Source of the DNA: Pseudomonadota bacterium
Lineage (GTDB): Bacteria; Bdellovibrionota_C; UBA2361; OMIW01
Assembly (NCBI GenBank): GCA_900299205.1
Contig: OMIW01000065.1
Location: 1 to 16,291 of the forward strand
DNA length: 16,291 nucleotides
Direction: 5' to 3'
Shown here: in pieces, positions 1 through 7,118 of the stretch
How the letters are laid out: each line of letters starts with the position of its first letter
How positions within the stretch are numbered: position 1 is the first letter of the stretch
Notes under the pieces: generated by a model
Told to the model about the DNA's origin: nothing
Database searches by the model: none
The model's input: only the letters and a program-made list of their open reading frames with translations
Made by a program: the position numbers and the translations under genes

Positions 1-2
1 AG

Positions 3-323
3 AAGGTCGTTGCACAAATTCCCACCTCATCACAGAAGACGATCGGCGCGTTGCTACAGCAAGATCCGCTATCATGCTCTGAAACACTGGCTGCCGCCGT
101 CACCATCGTACGGCTATTCAATCCCGGGTTTACTCTCTATCCTGAGGACCCTTCAGTCAGTCTCGGCCTTGGCGGAGAGGGTGATAGCGGAATTGCTTCT
201 GCGACGAAGCGAGATCTGTCGGGTCGGGCGCTATTGAATAGCAGCAAGCGCCAGCTAAGGACAGCATCCAAGCGTCTGAGGTCATGTCGAGCGAAGGTCG
301 CGAAGATGAGAACTAAGAAATAG
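3..323 (+). CDS. C-terminal end of an unrecognised protein (5' truncated)
   Basis: The reading frame is open from the first complete codon at base 3 to a TAG at 321-323, so the visible 106 residues are the tail of a gene that begins outside the window. I recognise no family. The visible part is mixed and moderately hydrophobic at first, then a glycine/serine-rich stretch (LGLGGEGDSG). It ends in a strongly basic tail of about 40 residues rich in Lys and Arg (from about SSKRQLR to the terminal MRTKK). The stop lies 18 bases before the ATG of the next gene on the same strand, which suggests an operon with the lipoprotein gene. A TTG at 51 could serve as an internal start, but the frame shows no sign of beginning there. 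Coding status is inferred from the open frame and tight spacing only. Confidence 0.45.
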   Translation, partial: KVVAQIPTSSQKTIGALLQQDPLSCSETLAAAVTIVRLFNPGFTLYPEDPSVSLGLGGEGDSGIASATKRDLSGRALLNSSKRQLRTASKRLRSCRAKVAKMRTKK

Positions 324-341
324 TCTCGACAGAGGGTGGGC

Positions 342-911
342 ATGAGAAGCTGGCGGGTAACAAGTATCCTGATGATCGCCCTCGGGGGTGTCCTCTCCGG
401 TTGTGGAGGGGGCACCTACGGGACCGGGGGATCGGCTCCGGTGTATGCACGAGTGGTTGATGAATCGGGTTTCCCCCTTGTTGGGGTCGTTGCTTCGGGG
501 GTCGCCATTGACACCCAACAGGCATCGGATTCCACGGGAATCATTGTTCTCCCGACAAACCAGAGCTTTCCGGTTGCGCCAGTCAGCTTTATTTTGCCGA
601 CGGGAATTCAGGTTATTGGTTATATACCGACGGATCTGGAGACAACACGAGAGAGCGCTCTCATCATCGAATTGCGGTCCGATAGGAACGCACCTGGTGC
701 TTCATCGGCAAATGGGGAGACCCTCGGCTGTGAGGAGGTACGCGACAGTTGGCACTCTGCATTGAAGGACCCTCATTTAGGGCTTCCTGAAGAGGAACGA
801 GGTGCTCTTCTCAACATCATCGAGAGGGGCGAGGATGGGTGTCACGGTGTTGTGGAGAAGCTGGAGCAGAGAGTGTTTTTTTCTACGGTCGGGCGATCTC
901 AAACGGGGTGA
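342..911 (+). CDS. predicted lipoprotein with a carboxypeptidase-regulatory-like (Ig-like) segment
   Basis: This encodes a 189-residue protein starting at ATG 342, placed 6 bases after AGAGG at 331-335. A GTG at 336 is in frame but lies directly against that site. The N-terminus is a type II signal peptide: MRSWR, a hydrophobic stretch, then the lipobox LSGC with Cys21 as the lipidation site, followed by Gly-Gly-Gly. Gly at +2 predicts outer-membrane sorting by the usual Lol rule. Residues of about 33-75 (VYARVVDESGFPLVGV, later DSTGIIVLP) look like the beta-sandwich segments of carboxypeptidase regulatory-like domains found on many envelope lipoproteins. The C-terminal third is more polar and contains two Cys residues about 50 apart. 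The frame ends shortly after a run of seven T at 876-882, and another frame stays open to 1198. Function is unknown, and a structural envelope role is only inferred. Confidence 0.75.
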   Translation: MRSWRVTSILMIALGGVLSGCGGGTYGTGGSAPVYARVVDESGFPLVGVVASGVAIDTQQASDSTGIIVLPTNQSFPVAPVSFILPTGIQVIGYIPTDLETTRESALIIELRSDRNAPGASSANGETLGCEEVRDSWHSALKDPHLGLPEEERGALLNIIERGEDGCHGVVEKLEQRVFFSTVGRSQTG

Positions 912-1128
912 GACCTGTCTCGGATGTTGTGCGTCTTCGATCAACACGGTCGAGATTATCGCCGACCATAGGCCAACTCGGCCTTCGGGATTCGGGTGGT
1001 TCTGCCTCTCGAGACAAACGTTGCTTCTATTTGACGGGAAACGCGTTAATCATTGGACGATCCGTTCCCACCTATCGTAGCCTATCGCCACACGACGACC
1101 GGTTCTTCTGGCGATACCCGCTCAATCG

Positions 1129-1134
1129 GATAAT
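1129..1134 (+). promoter_or_regulatory. possible -10 element for argJ
   Basis: GATAAT matches the sigma-70 -10 consensus at five of six bases and lies 47 bases before the argJ ATG. The hexamer 17 bases upstream (TTCTGG) is a poor -35, so this is weak. The rest of 912-1181 (270 bases) holds no convincing gene. Confidence 0.25.
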
Positions 1135-1181
1135 TGCGTTGCAGAATCCTGCCGGTCTCTCTTATGGAGGGACGTACCTTT

Positions 1182-2381
1182 ATGTCAGATTTTCTTAATC
1201 TCAAAACCCCCCGCGGTTTTCGCGCTGCTGGTATGTCCTGCGGAATTAAATCATCCGGGGCTCACGATATCGCCATTTTTGTAAGTGATGGTGAAGCGAC
1301 GGTGGTTGGAATGTTTACCACCAATCGGGTCCAGGCGGCACCGGTAAGAAGTTCCCGAGAGAGACTCTCCCGAAACGGAGGCCTCGGGCGCGCGATCGTG
1401 GTCACCTCGGGGAATGCAAACGCGGCAACCGGTGCACAGGGTCGAGAGGTTGTCGAAGCAATCTGTCAGGAAGTTTCCGGGGCTATTGGATGTGATAATG
1501 ATCAGGTTTTAATCGCACAGACAGGCATAATCGGGATTCCTCTTGATCAAATGGTAGCGACCTCGGGGGCGGGGGCAGTAACCCGACGACTTGCTCAGCC
1601 GTCGTGGGAGGATGCGGCGCGTGGGATGATGACGACCGATACCCATCCAAAGTGCGCGTGGCGACAGGTGAGCATCGACGGAGTGGTGCATACAGTTGCT
1701 GGTTTCGCTAAGGGGGTAGCGATGGCTGCTCCTGCGATGGCCACGATGATAGTCGTGGTGCTCACCGATGCAAAGCTGGGCTCGGCCGCGGCTCGCGAGG
1801 CTCTTCAATCAAGTGTTCGGGATTCTTTTCACCAACTCAATATCGATGGATGCCAGTCAACGAATGACTCGGTTTTTTTGATGGCGAATGGGGAGGCCGG
1901 AGGAGCTGAGATTGGTGATGGTCTGTCTGCGAAACTGTTTCACGAGGCTGTGCAGGGAGTATGCGACGATCTCGTTAAGCAAATGGCGGGTGATGCCGAG
2001 GGGGGCACCAAGCTGATAATGGTCGACGTTCGGGGTGCAGTCACCCGTGATGATGCGCGCATGATCGCTCGACAGGTTGTTGGTTCAAATCTCGTTAAAT
2101 GTGCTATCGCGGGGGAGTGTCCGTACTGGGGGCGGGTGATCGCTGAGGTTGGTGCGGCGGGTGTTGAGATAGATCCCGACAATATCGCGATCTCGTTTGG
2201 TCCTCACCTCCTATGTGAAAAGAGCTTAGCTGTGCCGTTTGATCACGAAGGGGTAACCGCGTATCTGAAAGGGCGTGAGGTGGTGATTACGGTGGAGCTC
2301 AACGGCGGGAATGAATCGGCGCGAGCGTTTGGGAGCGATCTCACGCCGGAATATGTGAAGATTAACATGGAGAAGTCATGA
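1182..2381 (+). CDS. argJ: ArgJ, bifunctional glutamate N-acetyltransferase / ornithine acetyltransferase
   Basis: ArgJ transfers the acetyl group of N-acetylornithine to glutamate, recycling it in the arginine pathway. Some members also use acetyl-CoA to acetylate glutamate directly. The ATG at 1182 follows GGAGG (1166-1170) by 11 bases, so I prefer it to the in-frame TTG at 1134. The product is 399 residues, normal for the family. ArgJ is an Ntn-type hydrolase fold that cuts itself into two chains. The cleavage motif is clear as KGVAMAAPAMATMI, with the cut expected between Ala187 and the nucleophile Thr188. The TSGNANAATG motif (about 75-84) and the oxyanion pair Thr114-Gly115 in AQTGIIG are present. 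The C-terminus (GSDLTPEYVKIN) is typical. Family members usually have Cys in NANACTG, whereas this one has Ala. No other arg genes are visible here. One-step versus two-function activity cannot be decided from the sequence. Confidence 0.95.
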   Translation: MSDFLNLKTPRGFRAAGMSCGIKSSGAHDIAIFVSDGEATVVGMFTTNRVQAAPVRSSRERLSRNGGLGRAIVVTSGNANAATGAQGREVVEAICQEVSGAIGCDNDQVLIAQTGIIGIPLDQMVATSGAGAVTRRLAQPSWEDAARGMMTTDTHPKCAWRQVSIDGVVHTVAGFAKGVAMAAPAMATMIVVVLTDAKLGSAAAREALQSSVRDSFHQLNIDGCQSTNDSVFLMANGEAGGAEIGDGLSAKLFHEAVQGVCDDLVKQMAGDAEGGTKLIMVDVRGAVTRDDARMIARQVVGSNLVKCAIAGECPYWGRVIAEVGAAGVEIDPDNIAISFGPHLLCEKSLAVPFDHEGVTAYLKGREVVITVELNGGNESARAFGSDLTPEYVKINMEKS

Positions 2382-2392
2382 GCCACTTCTCC
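2369..2392. terminator. perfect inverted repeat between convergent genes, likely bidirectional transcription barrier
   Basis: GGAGAAGT (2369-2376) and ACTTCTCC (2385-2392) form a perfect 8-bp stem with an 8-base loop. The argJ TGA (2379-2381) lies inside the loop. The stop of the convergent carboxynorspermidine synthase gene is 28 bases further on. Neither strand has a U-tract, so it is not a canonical intrinsic terminator. Its position between convergent genes suggests a terminator or mRNA 3'-end stabiliser. Confidence 0.45.
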
Positions 2393-2419
2393 GGTTCGCA
2401 CATCTGAGGGCGCATTCTC

Positions 2420-3616
2420 TTACTCGAACGCCAGCGCCCCGTTCACCTCCTCGTGCCAGGGAAGCCCGTACCCACCGAGTTCGGCGAGGAAAGGATCGGG
2501 ATTGAATTGTTCGACGTTGTAAACACCTGCCCCGGTCCATTTGCCATCAAGGACCATCTTGGCACCGAGCATCGCAGGGACGCCGGTCGTATACGATATC
2601 GCCTGTGCTTTTACCTCACGATAGCAGACTGCATGGTCGCAGTTATTGTATATGAAGTAAGTCTTTTCCTTGCCATCCTTGATGCCCCGAATCTGACAAC
2701 CAATCGAGGTCTGGCCTTCGTAGTTCTCTCCAAGGCTTGATGGCTCTGGGAGGACCGCTTTGAGGAACTGGAGAGGAACAATCTCTTTACCCTCATAAAC
2801 GACGGGGTCAATTCTCGTCATGCCAACATTCTCAAGTACCCGCAGGTGGGTAATGTATTGTTGAGAGAAGGTCATCCAGAATCGCGCCCGCTTGAGGTGC
2901 GGGATATGTTTGACGAGGGATTCAAGTTCTTCGTGGAAGAGAAGGTATGAATCTCGGGGGCCGATGTGCGGGTAGGTGACATCGCGATGTATCGAGAGTG
3001 GTTCCGTTTCGATCCAGCTGCCGTTCTCGTAATACCGCCCCTTCTGGGTTATCTCGCGGATGTTGATCTCAGGGTTGAAATTCGTCGCAAACGCCTGACC
3101 GTGGCTTCCCGCATTGCAGTCGATGATGTCTAAGTAATGGATCTCATCGAAGTGGTGTTTAAGGGCGTGCGCGGTGAAAATGCCGGTTACTCCCGGGTCA
3201 AAGCCGCATCCCAGCACTGCGATGATACCTCGCTCCTTAAATCGGTCGTGGTACGCCCACTGCCACGAGTACTCGAACTTGGCAAGATGAGGGGGTTCGT
3301 AGTTGGCGGTGTCGAGGTAATGAACCCCCGTTTCGAGGCATGCATCCATGATCGCCAGATCCTGATAGGGAAGGGCGACGTTAATGACGATGGCTGGTTG
3401 GAATGAGCGGATGAGCGCGACCGTTTCCGCAACGTTGTCTGCGTCGAGTCGGGCCGTCGTGAGGCGAGGGGAGTTGATCTGTGCCGCTATCGAATCCGCC
3501 TTCGCCCTCGTACGGGTTGCTAGTAGGACCTCAGAGAATGTCTCTGCGGCCTGGACACATTTATGCGCGACGACGTTTCCGACGCCACCGGCGCCTATGA
3601 TCAGAACTTTTGACAT
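2420..3616 (-). CDS. carboxynorspermidine/carboxyspermidine synthase (saccharopine dehydrogenase-like)
   Basis: This enzyme condenses aspartate beta-semialdehyde with a diamine, using NADPH, to give carboxynorspermidine or carboxyspermidine. A separate decarboxylase (NspC type) then completes norspermidine or spermidine. The product is 398 residues from ATG 3616, which has GAGG about 7 bases upstream. An in-frame ATG at 3643 lacks a ribosome site. The N-terminal Rossmann fold starts at once with VLIIGAGGVGN. The stretches NVALPYQDLAIMDAC, HYLDTANYEPP and LGCGFDPGVTGIF are characteristic of this branch of the saccharopine dehydrogenase family. The C-terminal half carries CDHAVCYREV and YTTGVPAMLGAKM. 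A true lysine-pathway saccharopine dehydrogenase is less likely given those motifs, but the substrate is inferred. No nspC-like decarboxylase is in the window. The gene sits alone with a 338-base upstream region, so it may have its own promoter. Confidence 0.85.
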   Translation of the reverse strand: MSKVLIIGAGGVGNVVAHKCVQAAETFSEVLLATRTRAKADSIAAQINSPRLTTARLDADNVAETVALIRSFQPAIVINVALPYQDLAIMDACLETGVHYLDTANYEPPHLAKFEYSWQWAYHDRFKERGIIAVLGCGFDPGVTGIFTAHALKHHFDEIHYLDIIDCNAGSHGQAFATNFNPEINIREITQKGRYYENGSWIETEPLSIHRDVTYPHIGPRDSYLLFHEELESLVKHIPHLKRARFWMTFSQQYITHLRVLENVGMTRIDPVVYEGKEIVPLQFLKAVLPEPSSLGENYEGQTSIGCQIRGIKDGKEKTYFIYNNCDHAVCYREVKAQAISYTTGVPAMLGAKMVLDGKWTGAGVYNVEQFNPDPFLAELGGYGLPWHEEVNGALAFE

Positions 3617-3665
3617 GGTCAACCTCGGGGGAAAACTGCTCATTTTTGTTGGAATTTACCCGGAG

Positions 3666-3674
3666 AGAATACCA
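3666..3674 (-). promoter_or_regulatory. possible extended -10 for the carboxynorspermidine synthase gene
   Basis: Read on the minus strand the bases are TGGTATTCT, an extended -10 of the TGnTATAAT type with four of six core matches. It lies about 50 bases before the ATG at 3616. No good -35 is seen at 16-18 bases upstream. Confidence 0.3.
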
Positions 3675-3854
3675 CGAAATGAGAGGATGTGCGAGTCACG
3701 TGGCGACTTTTGGTTTTGGTGGATATTCCGGCATTTGAGAGGAGTGCCCGTTGGCCAGACCGCCGATTCTTCTGCCCCTTCCCTTGACCGCTCGCCCTGG
3801 ATTAAGCGGTAAAGGTACATCTTAAACGTTTGAAATTCCTAGGGATGTTAAAGG

Positions 3855-3897
3855 AGCTTCCCCGGGAGCCACCACCCCGGGATTCTGAGCGGAAGCT
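3855..3897 (-). terminator. compound GC-rich hairpin, terminator or structured RNA
   Basis: The outer stem is AGCTTCC (3855-3861) with GGAAGCT (3891-3897). Inside it, CCGGG (3862-3866) pairs with CCCGG (3876-3880) around a nine-base loop, leaving one side bulged. On the minus strand it lies 58 bases after the stop of the 91-residue secreted protein and is followed by CTCCTTTAAC, a short and impure U-tract. A terminator for that gene is the simplest reading. A leader element or small RNA is possible because it also lies upstream of the next minus-strand gene. Confidence 0.4.
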
Positions 3898-3954
3898 GTC
3901 TTTGAGCTGAGGATTTCCCCTCGACTCAGACTACCCCCGCCATCCGCAACCTCA

Positions 3955-4230
3955 CTAGAACCTATCTAATCCGTAACCCCCGACATTCCGCCTTTCAAGG
4001 TAGCGCTCTACCGCCGAATAGGCCACTTGTGGGTCCTCCACATATGTTCTTGCCTCGGCGAGGGCTGCCTGAAACGGCTCTTCGGGCCACTGGTCATGTG
4101 TGGGGATTTCAACAACCTGGAGGACCGAATCAACCACGGGAACCAAGAACGGGGCTGAAAGCTCAGCCTCAGCATATAACCACCTTGCAACGGTGACCCA
4201 CATCAACATCGTCATCATCAACCGAACCAT
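3955..4230 (-). CDS. small predicted secreted protein, 91 residues, unrecognised
   Basis: The ATG at 4230 is preceded by a perfect TAGGAGG (4238-4244) seven bases away, the strongest ribosome site in this part of the window, which argues for a real gene. The N-terminus (MVRLMMTMLMWVTVARWLYA) is a hydrophobic signal sequence, and AEA around residues 20-22 suits signal peptidase I. The predicted mature part of about 69 residues has no Cys. It has a hydrophobic run (FLVPVVDSVLQVV), then a charged helical stretch (EEPFQAALAEARTYVEDPQ) and a Gly/Tyr-containing tail. I recognise no family. It sits alone, 215 bases from the ABC permease gene upstream and 338 bases from the next gene downstream. A periplasmic location is inferred from the signal peptide only. 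Confidence 0.6.
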   Translation of the reverse strand: MVRLMMTMLMWVTVARWLYAEAELSAPFLVPVVDSVLQVVEIPTHDQWPEEPFQAALAEARTYVEDPQVAYSAVERYLERRNVGGYGLDRF

Positions 4231-4285
4231 ACCTCTGCCTCCTACCAGCCTTGGTGATTATCGCATTCTTGCCTCGAACCTCTTA

Positions 4286-4299
4286 GGAAGCCCGCTTCC
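4286..4299. repeat. short palindrome GGAAGC-CC-GCTTCC in the leader of the small secreted protein gene
   Basis: Two six-base arms are separated by CC, about 42 bases upstream of the TAGGAGG site. In RNA it would fold as a 5-bp stem with a four-base loop. The arm sequence GGAAGC/GCTTCC also forms the outer stem of the hairpin at 3855-3897 on the far side of the same gene. It may be an operator or a 5' leader hairpin. The surrounding gap 4231-4445 otherwise shows nothing clear. Confidence 0.3.
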
Positions 4300-4445
4300 C
4301 CGTTCTAATAATAACATCGGTTGTAGGGGTGAAATTGATAACAATCCGACGCTAAAAAAGTTGGCGAACGGACCCGAAGAAATAGGAAATTTTCGCAGGA
4401 CAGGTTCTCTCGGCAGCTACCAATGACGCGCCTCAAAGAGGTGGT

Positions 4446-5234
4446 TCAGCTGCTTGACGATGTGTAGTGCCGCAGGCATTGACCCCAGAGCCACCGTGAA
4501 AAAAGAAGGCATCCTGTCGCTACCCCTAAGAGCGAAACAATGCCGATGGTGTCGCGTTCGCCGAGGAGAATTTCGGCAGGGATGCTGGCAATGAAAGCGA
4601 GTGGGAGTAAAGTTACCAGAAGGAGTTTGATACCACTTGGATACATCGAGTGAGGCCGAGTGCTGAGACGGAACAGGGTATACCAGAGATACTGAAGATT
4701 ATCAGCTTGCGTGAAGATCAGGGAGAATGAAGCGAAAGAAAATCGGAGGGCATACATAATAAGCGCTCCGGCACCCGCTCCTATTACCACCTTTCCAAAT
4801 AGCAGGGGCGATAGTTCACCCAATCGATGAGAGAGAGACCAAAGAAGCCAGCTCCCAGCGAGGGTCACATTGACGAGATAGCTCCACGCGATTCGGTGAC
4901 AACTCACCATGAACTGGGAGTTGACCGGTTTGGAAAGGAGAAGATCGAGTCCACCGGATACAACAAGGGTGGCGAATCGATCAAGTCCCTCAGCAAATAG
5001 GACCATATGAATCGCGTCGGCGAGGAACAGCATTCCGAGAAATACACGCGCGTCCTCGATAGACCATCCACCGAGCGAGGGCACGTGGAGAAACATAACC
5101 TCGAAGAGAACGATGTGGGTCAAGTACCAAAATATATCTGTGACAACTTTGCCAATGACGTTCACCCGATACTCAAGATCTGCGATGACACTCATGCGAA
5201 AAAAGGTGGCGAGAAGCCTGAGATAGCGTATCAT
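4446..5234 (-). CDS. ABC-2 exporter permease, second subunit (COG3694-like)
   Basis: This is a 262-residue inner-membrane protein starting MIRYLRLLATFF at ATG 5234. The start codon overlaps the stop of the preceding permease as ATGA (5231-5234), which marks translational coupling and rules out the longer in-frame extension that would run through that gene. About six hydrophobic segments can be seen (around residues 30-50, 65-85, 110-165, 180-200 and 225-250). The stretch VVSGGLDLLLSKPVNSQF matches the conserved cytoplasmic motif of this permease class, where a 'G-x-LD-x-x-L-x-(R/K)P' pattern recurs. It is the third gene of an ATPase-permease-permease unit and should pair with the 5231-6058 product as a heterodimeric channel. 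The substrate is unknown. Drug, glycolipid or peptide export are all possible for this group. Confidence 0.85.
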   Translation of the reverse strand: MIRYLRLLATFFRMSVIADLEYRVNVIGKVVTDIFWYLTHIVLFEVMFLHVPSLGGWSIEDARVFLGMLFLADAIHMVLFAEGLDRFATLVVSGGLDLLLSKPVNSQFMVSCHRIAWSYLVNVTLAGSWLLWSLSHRLGELSPLLFGKVVIGAGAGALIMYALRFSFASFSLIFTQADNLQYLWYTLFRLSTRPHSMYPSGIKLLLVTLLPLAFIASIPAEILLGERDTIGIVSLLGVATGCLLFSRWLWGQCLRHYTSSSS

Positions 5235-6058
5235 GCGCCCGTCCCTGCATAGGTCGAGATTCCTCTCCGCCAGAGCACTCTCCCGAGATATCCCGCGAGT
5301 AAAGTGCCAATAGCGAGCGACAGACACCCCTGCGGAACGACTTCGAGAGATTGTCTTCCGGTGAGAAGAGAGATCGGGAGATAAACGCCACAACAAAACG
5401 GCAGGGCGAGGATTATTCTTGCGAGCGGATACGGGAGAAGATCGAGAGGGAAGAGATCGCCACAGAGAAGCCAGAGGGTAAAGTTTTTAACAGCAGTAAA
5501 ACTGCTAACTCTTGTGGTGAAAAAACCGCACACCGCAACGCAGTAGCTGAGGGTGTAGGTAAAGGCAAGATAGCCAAAAAGAAGAGCAAGGGCGGCGGGA
5601 AGGTAGAACCACCTGATTGAAAATCCGGCCCCCACGCTGATAATGATCGGAATTATCAAACTGGCAGCAGTGCACAGAGCTTTATAGCCCATAAACTGGC
5701 TGAAATAGTATTCATAAAAAGATATCGGTCGGGTGATGATGGCATTGATGGTACCGAGCTCGATCTCCCGACACATCTTACTTTCATACATCCAATTCGC
5801 GCTGAGTCGCCCGAAAAAACCTGCCCAAACCACATAAGCGAGATAGGCATCTCGCGGAAAACCCTTGATGGTGGCACTGCCAGATGACGAAAAGATTGAC
5901 CACCAGAGCACACCTTCAACCGCTATCAATAGGAGTGGCTGAAGACAGGCATCGACGAAAAAATTAAGACGATATTCCAGCTGTGAGAGAATGGCGAGTC
6001 GGGCAGTGGCTAGATTTCTGCGAATGAGGGAAGAGAAGCGAAACGCTATCATAGCCAC
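5231..6058 (-). CDS. ABC-2 exporter permease, first subunit (COG4587-like)
   Basis: This is a 275-residue polytopic membrane protein. The GTG at 6058 begins directly after the TAA of the ATPase gene and has AGGAGG six bases upstream. The ATG at 6052 is an alternative two codons in. The N-terminus (about 20-35, AILSQLEYRLNFFVDA) and the motif REIELGTINAIITRPIS (about 94-110) are typical of this ABC-2 permease class. Five or six membrane segments follow, including a long one near 125-175. The C-terminus is basic, then STYAGTGA. The stop overlaps the start of the second permease by four bases. Together with the ATPase this gives a complete exporter. Both permeases lack any large periplasmic domain, so they do not resemble MacB- or FtsX-type proteins. 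Confidence 0.85.
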   Translation of the reverse strand: MAMIAFRFSSLIRRNLATARLAILSQLEYRLNFFVDACLQPLLLIAVEGVLWWSIFSSSGSATIKGFPRDAYLAYVVWAGFFGRLSANWMYESKMCREIELGTINAIITRPISFYEYYFSQFMGYKALCTAASLIIPIIISVGAGFSIRWFYLPAALALLFGYLAFTYTLSYCVAVCGFFTTRVSSFTAVKNFTLWLLCGDLFPLDLLPYPLARIILALPFCCGVYLPISLLTGRQSLEVVPQGCLSLAIGTLLAGYLGRVLWRRGISTYAGTGA

Positions 6059-7045
6059 TTATGACCTCCTCTCCCGCTCAAGGAACCGCCGAATGACCTC
6101 TTCAAAATCGACCTCCTCTGTACGGATCTCTTGAACAGTGGCCGCCTCCATGACCCGTTGAAGGATGAACGGAACTCGATCCGGCGAGGTGGCGAAGGTG
6201 AGAAGTCGCTCTCCCTCTGGAATGGCGGGAATATCGGTGAACTCGAGGGGTGCCATGAGCGGGGATTCGAGGGTGCAGATAACTTTTTGTATCGGTAATG
6301 ACTGGGCAGTAAAGCCATCGACGGTCCCATCGTACACAATAGCTCCGCTGCTCATCAGAAGGAGGCGGTCGGCCAGGTGACTAATATCATCCATATAATG
6401 GCTTGTGAGGATAATAGTTGGCCGGTGGGTCGACACGTAGCTGGCAAGGAATTCTCGAATACTATCCTGAGCGACGACATCAAGACCGATTGTTGGTTCA
6501 TCAAGAAAGAGAACATCTGGCTCATGAAGGAGGGCACCGATAATCTCCATCTTCATCCGCTCGCCGAGCGAGAGCCTTCGGAGCTGGATCTCGAGCATAG
6601 GAGAACAATTGAGAATATCAGCAAGAGCGCGAACTCTCTCCCTCGCGCGTTGCTGCGGAATATCATAAATGGTGGCGAGCATCGCATAGCTATCGAGGGG
6701 GGCGATATCCCACCACAGCTGATTTTTCTGACCCAAAAGGATACTAATGCGACGGAGGAAGCGATGGTCACGCTGCCATGGTTGAAACCCGAGAACAGTA
6801 CAGCTGCCCGTTGAGGGAACAATCAGACCCGAGAGAAGTTTAAGGAGCGTTGTCTTTCCCGCCCCGTTAGCCCCCACGAGACCAACGACAGAGCCAGCAG
6901 CAATATCGAGATTAGTCGAGGAGAGGGCGTTTATGGTTCGGTAGTCTCGGTGAAAAAATCCTCGCAAAGAACCCCATAATCCCTCTGGTTTGCGATAGGA
7001 GCGATAGGTCCGAGAAAGTTCGCTGAGGTGTATTGCGATGCTCAT
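6059..7045 (-). CDS. ABC transporter ATPase for the ABC-2 exporter (COG4586-like)
   Basis: This 328-residue protein powers the exporter formed with the next two genes. Visible motifs are Walker A GANGAGKTT (58-66), the Q-loop in LLGQKNQLWWDI (Gln106), the signature LSLGE (158-162), Walker B VLFLDEP (178-184) and the switch His216 in TSH. The QKNQLWWD stretch and the N-terminal extension (SYRKPEGLWGSLRGFFHRDY) are typical of the COG4586 subfamily that accompanies COG4587/COG3694 permeases. A C-terminal region of about 90 residues after the nucleotide domain is also usual there. The start ATG 7045 has no obvious Shine-Dalgarno. The stop abuts the first permease start with no gap. The crotonase-like gene ends 73 bases upstream on the same strand, so read-through is possible but a shared role is not implied. 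Confidence 0.9.
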   Translation of the reverse strand: MSIAIHLSELSRTYRSYRKPEGLWGSLRGFFHRDYRTINALSSTNLDIAAGSVVGLVGANGAGKTTLLKLLSGLIVPSTGSCTVLGFQPWQRDHRFLRRISILLGQKNQLWWDIAPLDSYAMLATIYDIPQQRARERVRALADILNCSPMLEIQLRRLSLGERMKMEIIGALLHEPDVLFLDEPTIGLDVVAQDSIREFLASYVSTHRPTIILTSHYMDDISHLADRLLLMSSGAIVYDGTVDGFTAQSLPIQKVICTLESPLMAPLEFTDIPAIPEGERLLTFATSPDRVPFILQRVMEAATVQEIRTEEVDFEEVIRRFLERERRS

Positions 7046-7118
7046 GAGAATGAGACGGGAAGTTAAGAGTTCCTTATTTTTGTCACTTTGAGGAGGGATG
7101 GGCGCCTGAATGGTTCAT

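Larger units (their letters stand above)
3617..3954. other. 338-base intergenic region upstream of the carboxynorspermidine synthase gene
   Basis: I see no gene in this region. It holds a weak extended -10 near 3666-3674 for the downstream minus-strand gene. It also holds a compound GC-rich hairpin at 3855-3897, and a smaller pair CTGAG/CTCAG at 3906-3910 and 3925-3929. The part between 3675 and 3854 shows no recognisable element. Confidence 0.5.

Noticed and set aside
5235-5396. Longer start for the second ABC permease
   Set aside because: It would run through the first permease gene in another frame. The ATGA overlap start fits the family's N-terminus.
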